Part shown: positions 57,101 through 64,000 of the stretch, one piece after another | Layout of the letters: every line of letters starts with the position of its first letter | How positions within the stretch are numbered: the stretch's first letter is position 1 | DNA from: Paraconiothyrium sp. Pb-2020 | Lineage: Eukaryota; Ascomycota; Dothideomycetes; Pleosporales; Didymosphaeriaceae | Reading direction: 5' to 3' | Assembly (NCBI GenBank): GCA_022419385.1 | Contig: JAJUBI010000005.1 | Span: 2,418,001-2,482,000, forward strand | DNA length: 64,000 nt | Notes under the pieces: generated by a model | Told to the model about the DNA's origin: nothing | Seen by the model: the letters and a program-made list of their open reading frames with translations, nothing else | Databases searched by the model: none | Translations under genes and position numbers: made by a program

Positions 57101-60100
57101 CATCCTACGGTCGATGAGAGATCGATGTCCGCGCTCCAGGGCTCTCGACCGTGAGCTTCTCTCCAAACAGTAGGTGTTTGTCTGTCTTTGAATGTCTGAC
57201 AGAACGAGTGGATAGCGGCTGCAGTGAGTATCTCGGCTGGCTCGGATGAGAGAGCGGTGTTGCAGTCGCTGAAGATATGGCTCGTGGTGTCTTTATCAAG
57301 CAGAAAACTGTGGCATGCGATATCGCCGTACACGTTCGGCTCTTTTGCCATTCCCCAGTATTTGAAGTCTGAGCTTGCTATATTGAATGGCAGTGCGACC
57401 TGTGGGTCAATATGCTCGTGCGCGTACTCAGCTTGCAGCTTTGTCCATGTCCGGAACGAAAGAGGAGTATCATTACTGGCAGATCCTACAGTAAGGAAGT
57501 CTTCCAAGTCCTTTAGAATCACTCGCCACGAAACGAAGTCGATGACCAAGTGGTGTGCAGCGAGCGCAAGAAAGTGTGAGCCATCTTGCAACTGCAGAAC
57601 ATCAATCCCGAGAAGTGGGCCATTCTCGATGTCTAAGCCACGCTGGCACTCAAGGAAAGCTTGACCTACTTCCTCTTCTGAAGCTAGTTCCTTAGTGCTT
57701 AATCGAAAGGACCCAGCTGAATCGTCCGTGATATGCTGGTACCACGCATCGCCTTGTCGAAAGAATCTTGCGCGGAGCATGGAGTGCTTTTTGATTGCCG
57801 CTTCGATCGCAAGCTCCAGTTGCGATACAGATACAGGTTGCGACACTTTCAGCAGGAAGCTTTGATTGAACTGCGTCGGCTTCTGTCCCATTGCCTCGAA
57901 GTAGAATTGCTGGACTGGAGAAAGCGCAAAGGCACGGTTGAGCTCTTCATTCGGAGCACCGAAGCTTGTCGCTGTGTTTTCCATGGTCTCCACAAGCTCC
58001 GAAAGCTGAGCTAAACTTTCGCTGTGCAAGATATCCTTAACAAACAGCCTGAGTCCTTCCGTGCGGCATCGTGACACGACTTGCACTATTTAACTGTTAG
58101 CGCCTTCACCCAAGCCTGTAGTCGAATGGCATACTCGCTGTGATTGAGTCTCCGCCTAAATTGGCAAATGACTTGTTCATGGACAGTTGCTCGTCTTGTT
58201 TGTTGAGTACCCGCGCGATGATGCTCCGTAGCTGCGTGGCGATTACAGTGTCGGGCGTGGTAGTTTCGCCCTCCGCCCCAGCGCTCATCAAGGCGGAATA
58301 AGCCTCGGAATCAAGAGAAGCTGCCCACTTTGACATACGCGCGCGATCAATCTTTTGCGATGTATTACGGGGAATGAAGTTCACGATTGCCCACACTGTG
58401 GGGACCATGTAGCTGGGCAAATTATCTTGAAGTTGTTTGCGTAGCTGGCCGACTGTAGACTCGATGCCTTTTCGCTGGTCTCCAACGATCAGCTTGAAAT
58501 CATTAGCAACGATTACATTGTCTTTCAAACTTTGGAGGGACAAGATGGCCATGATGCGCTTTATGCCGTCCGGATCGCTGGATAGGATTGCCATCACGCT
58601 TTCCACATCGCTAGAATTCCGCAAGTGATGTTCGATCTCGCCTAGCTCAAGACGTTGGCCGTGGATCTTTGCCTGTGAATCCATTCTGCCCAGCACATCC
58701 AGGCTACCATCATCGGTGTATTTCACAAGGTCCCCGGTGCGATACATCCTACGCGGCTGATCTGTAGGTTGCTGGTTGCGAGTGAAGGCGGGATTAGTGA
58801 TAAATGCTGTCTCAGTCTTCTCGGCGTCGTTCAGATAGTAGCGTGCAAGCAGTGGGCCCTCAAGGAGAAGTTCTCCACTGCACCCGACGGGGGCCAAACG
58901 GTCTGGGTTACCTGTTTCGACAACCCATAGCTTTGTGTGTAGACCATGACCGACATTAGAGGGTCGCCCGTTCTTACCAAGTTGAGGATTCAAAGTGGCG
59001 TACAAAGTCGACTCACAGGGACCGTATCCGTTGTACAGGTAGGATACGTGATTCTTCCATTGATCGACAACCTTCTGCGTTATGAGCTCTCCACCAAGAA
59101 TCAAGGTATCGATCGTAGGTACGCTGTTCGGATCGAGCGTTTCAGCAGTTGTGGGCGTGATACCGATCCAATTAGCTCTTGTTGCCCTGACAGCACCAGC
59201 GAGGTCGTTGAGGCGCTGAGTTTCTGAAGGTATACATACGCACCCTCCTCTCGTGAGTTGCGTGTATATGTCCTCAAGACTCGCATCGAAGACATACGCA
59301 CTGAAATTTAGCGCACGGGTTTGAGGCCCAATGCGTAATGCCTCTCCATGTGCCTGCATCCCTGTACAAATGGACGCATGCTCCAGAACGACTCCTTTGG
59401 GCTCACCGGTAGAGCCTGAAGTGTAGATGACCAAAGCAGCATTAGAAGGATATACATCTTGCTTCAAGGTCTGGCCAGGTTTATGAAGCCGGGAGACGCG
59501 CTCGACTGAATCTGCATCAACAGTGAACACATGCTGGATATCTTGGAAGAGGTTCGAGAATGCACTGGTAGTAAGCAAAACAGTAGCATCAACGTCTGCA
59601 AGAATCCTCCGGATGCGGCTCTCCGGATGACCAGGATCAAGACATACAACAGCGCCGCCAGCTTTCAGTATAGCAAGTTGAGCCACGTGTGCCCAAGCAG
59701 ATTTTTCGAACATAATAGGAACAATGACCTCTGCCTGCACACCAAGATTCTGGAGATGCAGGGCAAGAGAGGTCGATAGGCGGTCAAGCTGGCTGTACGA
59801 GAAGTCACCATCCCAGGAGCAAATAGCTTGCGCTTCTGGCTGGGATCGGGCAACTTCCTCAAAGACTTGGTGAATGCAAGTCATCTTTTTGTGCAGCTCC
59901 TGGCTGTTCCATTCCCCAACAAGCCGCAAGTCATACGGTGATACCAGTTCCAAGTCGGCCATCGTCACGTTTTGGCTCTCGGTGTTCAGCTGAAGCAACA
60001 CATGTTCGAAGTGTCGGAGCAGTCTTTCCGTTTGAAGTTTCGATATGACGTTCTGGTCATGTTCAATATGGATGAAAAGTCCGGCCTCTTTTAGAGTACA

Positions 60101-62759
60101 TTCGACCATGACCGCATAATTTTCAGATCCCGCGGTCGCGCGGAGACTAAACTCCAGACCTGTGTGTCTCTTGCCATTCCGATCATCGGATGCTATCTGA
60201 ACTACGAGAAGATTTTGTAGGTTGGCTGCAGCGAGTGTATCCTGGCCCCAGCGTCTAATCGTCTGGAGACCGACGTGTTCGTAAGGGATCATAGCGATCA
60301 TCTCATCTTGCGTTCGCTGAAGGTGCTGGGCGAACGTATGGGTGCGGTTGATAGAAGATCGCACTGCAACGGTGGCGATGGTTGGCCCGACAATATCACT
60401 TATGCCGGTAACGGGGGCATTCCGGCCAGTCAAGGTGGAGCCAAACACCACATCGTCAGAGTCAGAGTATCTGGCAACAACAGCACCCCATGCAGCTCTG
60501 ACAATAGTGGCAACGGTAATGTTAGATGCAATCGCACGTTGAAGTCTCACTTCAGAGGTCACCGTGCCATGAATCAAACCTGTACTGGTAGTATGGTTTG
60601 TCTGAGGGAAAGGCGTGATGTTCGCCCCTTTAAGATACGAGGACCAAAAGGTTTTTGATTGCATCATATCAGTCTCCGTGACGTGCTTGACAAAGCGGTT
60701 GAAAGACACGTGCGATGAGAGAGCGTGTGTTGAATCTGCGTATAAGCGATCGACCGCATTCAGTATCAGTGCCATGCTCCAAGCATCGTACAGTGCGTGA
60801 TGTATAGTCCAAACGAAATGCCGCTCCTGTTGAGCTTGACCAACGATAGCGAGTCGGGACAAAGCGTTGCCATAGTCGACTGGAAGAGCGCTGTCCCGGG
60901 CGAGGTAATCAGAAAGATCGCTTCCGGAACGCCATTCGACGCTATCTTGACTAAGCACAGCCTGCAGTGTCCCAGTAGACTCGAGATACACCATCCGTGT
61001 GCGAAGGATGGGAAACTCTTGGACGACATTATCCCAAGCCGACTTGAAGCGCTTAATATCCAATAAAGGAGGCATCCGACAAACGCATTGAAAGACGTAT
61101 GATGCCTGCTCAGTGAAGGTGAGGGCAAAGAGACCTTCTTGGAGAGCAGTTGCAGGATATAAGTCCACTACACTTCTTGCGTCCACTTCGCACTGCTCAG
61201 CAGCTGCACGCACAATATCGGCGGTAGAGAGCTGTTGTGGGAGCAGCTCGAAAGGACTCAAGTCGAGATCCATCTCGCCTTCACCAATCGGCAGGGTGTT
61301 TGCTGAAATTTCCGCCAACGTTGGCGCGAGGAAAATATCAGCTACTGTTAATGCTAAGCCTGCTTGTGTGGCTGCAGCAACAAGGTCCATAGCTGAAGTG
61401 GAATCACCATAGAGGAAGAAGCTATCCTCGGGTCTGAGCTGTTCGGATGAGACAGAAAGTACTTCAGCCCATAACGAACGCATCTTCTCTTCAGCCGCTG
61501 TGATAAATTTCTGCGCTTCTACACTTGTGTCGGAATCTGTCAGGATCTCCGCTCCGTCACTAACATTGGAGGGCGTGGAAACACGAACCCATGTGTCGTC
61601 GCCCTCTGATGAGCAGGACTGTGGAAGGGCGGAGAAGAAGGCCAACAGGTCTGTATGAGCCACGCTTCCATCGGCGGTACGAGGCATGTGAGATAAAGGA
61701 ATGAGCGCAGGTGGGCCAAGGCTCGGCTGGAGACTGGTAGAGAGTAGTTGTCTTAGTTCGTCGATGTTATTTCTCACGTGAGTCCTCTCGTCCAGAGCAA
61801 GCTCTTCACCAGGACGAGCATCACGGTCAGACATTGCGAGGAAGGCAACAAGAGTCTGATAACGGCTGGAGGAACGATTCAAGCTGACCAGTGTACTCGC
61901 GACCGCACAAACACCGGGAAAGTTGATTGATATCTGCTGTTCAACTTGATCCAGAGGAATCCAAGTCCCATAGCCGGACTCTGCTTCCTGGTGCACAGCG
62001 GAGCCAGCTTTCGCAAGGAACTGGATTTGGACTTTTGCAGATTCTTGTAAAGGATCCAGAAATTGGGGTAATCGATGTGGTTGCTCCAAAATATTATGGA
62101 CGGTTCTTCCAAAAGTACTCGCAAGCCCAGCGGACATCTCTTGAGACAAAAGCCTGGAGCTACATTGGAATGAAACCGAGACGACGTCTCCGGAAATATC
62201 CACGTCCACTATGACGTCGGCCTAAAGTTCAAGGTGTCAACACATGAACACGAAAAAGAGTGAGCCAGGATCAACTTACATGCACATATGTTTTCGGTGC
62301 ACCAAGAAGTTGCTGGTGGGCTGCGGTTCCTTCACCGTCACGTGATACCCGAAGGGCGGTATTTATATCGGCGTGTGAGGCTGCCTGCGCTTCATCATCC
62401 ACCGAAAACATTGCCTCATCTATTTGTTGTAACGCTTGCGTCGCTTCTGCTGCAGAAACACTCCGGTCGATGTTCGACGATATCCTTGTGCTTTGGCCAT
62501 TCTCGATGTTCACGAAGCCGAAGACAACTTGATCACTTTTCACAAAGCAGGCGAGGACCAAGGCCCACGAAAGCTGGAACAGACTGGCTGGATGAACTCC
62601 GTTACTGTCACAGAAGAGCTCTGCCTCGAGCCCGACATCCAGCTGGTATGCTATGCAGTGCGAATCTGCGTCGAAAGCTACATGGTCGCCGATGTCTGGA
62701 GCTCGAGAGACAAGACTGGGAAACATGCATGACACATGGTCGATGGAGGTGGATGGCAT
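40580..62759 (-). CDS. Five-module nonribosomal peptide synthetase with terminal CT domain
   Basis: One NRPS of about 7,318 aa. Exons 62759-62280, 62221-58135, 58085-54702, 54640-53405 and 53349-40580; introns are 58, 49, 61 and 55 nt, all GT-AG with matching phases, total coding length 21,957 nt. Domain order: partial C and partial A remnants, T0, C-A1-T1-E, C-A2-T2-E, C-A3-T3, C-A4-T4, C-A5-T5, CT, degenerate T*. Each A domain keeps its (F/Y)TSG(S/T)TG(x)PKG loop and A10 lysine, T0-T5 keep the phosphopantetheine Ser, and both E domains keep HHLVID(F/L)VSWR. A linear reading predicts a pentapeptide with D residues 1 and 2; the fungal CT domain usually cyclises. The ATG at 62759 opens with MPSTSIDHVSCMFPSL, a typical fungal NRPS N-terminus. 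Product unknown. The gene ends 222 bp from the convergent AA11-repeat gene. Confidence 0.93.
42250..45370 (-). other. NRPS module 5: C-A5-T5
   Basis: C domain with SAHHSIYDGWA (~45000). A5 has VFTSGSTGTPKGIV (~43590-43630), with YDVSMGE at core A4. The hand-read code is D-V-G-F-V-G-S-I-W-K. T5 has FLQLGGDSISA (~42380). No epimerase. This is the last complete elongation module before the CT domain. Confidence 0.83.
45500..48620 (-). other. NRPS module 4: C-A4-T4
   Basis: C domain with AMHHVLYDEWS (~48225). A4 has LFTSGSTGKPKGVV (~46840-46870). The hand-read code is D-S-L-F-V-G-G-V-F-K. T4 has FVRLGGDSLSA (~45610). No epimerase. Sequence around A4 is close to A5 and A1, suggesting module duplication within the gene. 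Confidence 0.83.
48660..51850 (-). other. NRPS module 3: C-A3-T3
   Basis: The C domain carries SHALVDADS (~51400), with Ser in place of the first His; the second, catalytic His is kept. A3 has IYTSGSTGLPKGVM (~50010-50040). The hand-read code is D-P-G-V-V-G-A-I-A-K, with FDPMLGD in place of the usual FDxSxxE. T3 is FFRSGGDSLSA (~48800). No epimerase, so an L residue (or Gly) is predicted. Confidence 0.82.
51890..56600 (-). other. NRPS module 2: C-A2-T2-E
   Basis: C domain with FHHATIDATS (~56100-56130), expected to be a D-residue-accepting type because it follows an E domain. A2 is split by the 54641-54701 intron inside TSGTTG/KPKG. The hand-read code is D-V-M-L-V-G-A-V-L-K. T2 has LGGDSITA, broken by the 53350-53404 intron. 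The second E domain has VAHHLVIDLVSWR (~52800), EGHGREP, SSTVGWFT and FNYLGQFQ. Predicts a D residue at position 2. Confidence 0.85.
56640..61200 (-). other. NRPS module 1: C-A1-T1-E
   Basis: C domain with TIHHALYDAWS (~60775-60815). A1 with YTSGSTGEPKG (~59400-59430). My hand-read ten-residue specificity code is D-A-E-G-I-G-G-L-Y-K. T1 has LGGDSITA (~58140), followed immediately by the 58086-58134 intron. The E domain has AAHHLVIDFVSWR (~57530-57560), EAHGREP, STVGWFT and FNYVGRFQ, so it looks active. Predicts a D residue at position 1. Confidence 0.85.
61310..62759 (-). other. NRPS N-terminal region: C and A remnants plus carrier T0
   Basis: Exon 1 and the start of exon 2 contain only the C-terminal half of a condensation-like domain (LFQLSWALVLACFVKSDQVVFGFV), without an HHxxxDG motif. 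A short adenylation C-terminal remnant follows (GTWIPLDQVEQQI to DLLAFFSALP, ~61975-61635) with no ATP-binding loop. Then comes a carrier domain with its serine (FFLYGDSTSAMDL, ~61388-61425). So T0 cannot be charged in cis by the remnant and either needs a partner acyl- or aminoacyl-loading enzyme or is silent. Confidence 0.8.
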
Positions 62760-63234
62760 AGATTACAGCCGCAGAGTAAGCCAGGCGGGCTTACGGAGGG
62801 GAAAATGATTTAAGATACTGCTTCGCAGAGCAGATGTGGCGACACGTATGAATCGTGAGAATGAGCGTCCAGAGGACTATCTTGTTTAGTGAAGCATCGG
62901 TTCCGTGCGAGAGGAAAGGGCTCCTCCGCTGGCGTGAATGCCAGGGCCTGGCACGCCACTGCAGGGACGGCATCGTGCGGTTCTCAGAGGTGGATAGCGG
63001 TTGAGGGCGCAGGATGCGCGAAGGATGGATGATAATGGGTAAGATGCTGGATCGGGTACCGTCTGCGGTGGTGGCGGACCATGCCAAGCCCTTTCTACAC
63101 GCTTTCTTACTTGGCCGTCCCCAAACAGCAGGTGCGACAGACCGCGGAGCTCGCTGACTCTCCAAACCGCTTCTCAATTGCATCCTCCTGTCATACAACA
63201 CGCCATCCTTACTCGTCGCGACCAAGCTCTGCCA
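62760..63234 (-). promoter_or_regulatory. NRPS promoter region
   Basis: 475 bp between the stop of the upstream thiolase gene and the NRPS ATG, both on the minus strand. It must hold the thiolase 3' UTR and the NRPS promoter. Open frames here lack condensation-domain sequence, so I do not extend the NRPS into it. Confidence 0.45.
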
Positions 63235-64000
63235 TCAGCACCGTTCCACGACGATGGCCACGGAGGAGCCTCCACCCGCGCAGATAGCGGCCGCTCCAAC
63301 GACTCGGCCGCCTCCCTTACGTTTCTGCTCTTGATGCAGCACGCCGAGCAGCGTGGTCAGAATGCGGCTCCCGCTGTTCGCGAGGGCGTGACCCAAGGCC
63401 ACCGCTCCGCCGTGCTGGTTCACTTTCGTCGCCTCAATCCCCAGCAGGCGCACATTCGCCAGGACGGCCACGGCAAATGCTTCGTTGATCTCGAACGCAT
63501 CGACCTCTTCCAGGTGAATCTTCGCTCGGTGCAGGGCTTTGGGGAGAGCCAATGCGGGAGCCTGTGGTTCGAGCACATCAGCACATTCCTTGCAACACCG
63601 GCTGAACCGTCCCCACATGCCCTACGTACCGTTGTAAAGGCACCTGGGTGCGTTTCCGCGTCTGCCCAACCAAGCACTCGGGCTGCCGGGCTTACACCCA
63701 AAGCCTGGAGCTTCGCCTCGGAGACCAGCACGACTGCAGACGCCCCGTCAGCTAGCGCCGGTGAATTCGCTGCGGTAACGGTACCACCGCCTGCTGCCGA
63801 GGCGAATATGGGCGGCAGATCTCGCAGTTTTGTCTCGTCAAACTACCAAGATGGGCATGTGGTTAGTACCGGTACACACTTGGCGCCAGACCAGGATCCG
63901 CTTGCGTTATGCCGGCACGGGCTCACCTTAGAAAGAGATTCGTCTTCTCGAACCAACGCACGCCGTTGTCCAGGCGCTGCTACCTTGATGGGTGCAATTT
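63235..64000 (-). CDS. Acetyl-CoA C-acetyltransferase (thiolase II, ERG10-like), 5' part outside window
   Basis: The C-terminal ~204 residues of a biosynthetic thiolase that condenses two acetyl-CoA to acetoacetyl-CoA. Exons 63561-63235, 63842-63630 and 64000-63927 (continuing out); introns 68 and 84 nt, GT-AG. Seen: FDETKLRDLPPIF, GTVTAANSPALADGASAVVLVSE, FTTAPALALPKAL, the NEAFA motif, NQHGGAVALGHALANSGSRIL with the catalytic His (the usual GHP is GHA), and the C-terminal active-site Cys in AAICAGGGSSVAIVVE. No C-terminal SKL-type peroxisomal signal (it ends VERC). It lies head-to-tail upstream of the NRPS. It could be primary metabolism or a cluster member; only context suggests the latter. 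Confidence 0.9.

Noticed and set aside
62791..63225. Upstream exon that would complete the NRPS N-terminal C domain
   Set aside because: The open frame there has no condensation-domain motif, and fungal NRPSs often start with such a truncated region.
1..64000. CRISPR arrays, insertion sequences, rRNA genes, transposon ends
   Set aside because: None seen. The window is eukaryotic, and no terminal repeats, transposase or reverse-transcriptase motifs were recognised.

Overview
The window is a piece of a filamentous ascomycete genome, probably a dothideomycete. The genes carry short GT-AG introns, mostly 40-90 nt, often with CTAAC/CTAAT-like branch sites. The families are fungal: a Zn(II)2Cys6 regulator, a QDE-2-type Argonaute, a CBM1 protein, a Crh-type GH16 wall transglycosylase, an AA11 polysaccharide monooxygenase and a giant NRPS. 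I assigned exons by hand from splice sites and family conservation. The class-level placement is inference.

Layout. 1-8.7 kb: a possible catabolic cluster with an aldehyde dehydrogenase (cut by the left edge), a DHDPS/NAL-type aldolase, an FMN-dependent 2-hydroxy-acid dehydrogenase, a Zn2Cys6 regulator and an NAD(P)-binding SDR/NmrA-like protein whose first intron is GC-AG. 8.9-10.2 kb: two small orphan proteins. 10.9-14.3 kb: an Argonaute with a DEDD-type active site and an apparent one-base frameshift in the MID domain. 15.2-21.3 kb: a DUF1826-like protein, a secreted CBM1 protein, Ctf8, a CCCH zinc-finger protein with an in-frame stop or a 3n intron, and a GPI-anchored Crh-type GH16 enzyme. 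21.3-25.2 kb has no gene I can support. 25.2-32.2 kb: two zinc alcohol/polyol dehydrogenases, a MARVEL-like membrane protein with two mutually compensating frameshifts, CENP-S/MHF1 and PGA2.

32.8-40.4 kb: one very large gene (about 2,500 aa). A secreted AA11 chitin-active monooxygenase domain and a cysteine-rich X278-like module are fused to a long, acidic, low-complexity tail. The tail holds at least ten Lys-Arg sites and two separate families of divergent tandem repeats laid out like a Kex2-processed repeat precursor. This is the most unusual object in the window.

40.6-62.8 kb: one NRPS of about 7,318 aa in five exons on the minus strand. Its order is (partial C)-(partial A)-T0-C-A1-T1-E-C-A2-T2-E-C-A3-T3-C-A4-T4-C-A5-T5-CT-T*. 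It predicts a five-residue peptide with D residues at positions 1 and 2, released by a fungal terminal condensation domain and so probably cyclised. The N-terminal T0 and the neighbouring thiolase (63.2 kb to the right edge) leave open an acyl starter. The NRPS and the AA11-repeat gene converge and are only 222 bp apart.

Several reading-frame breaks (Argonaute, MARVEL protein, CCCH protein) could be real lesions, unusual introns or assembly errors. They are listed separately.
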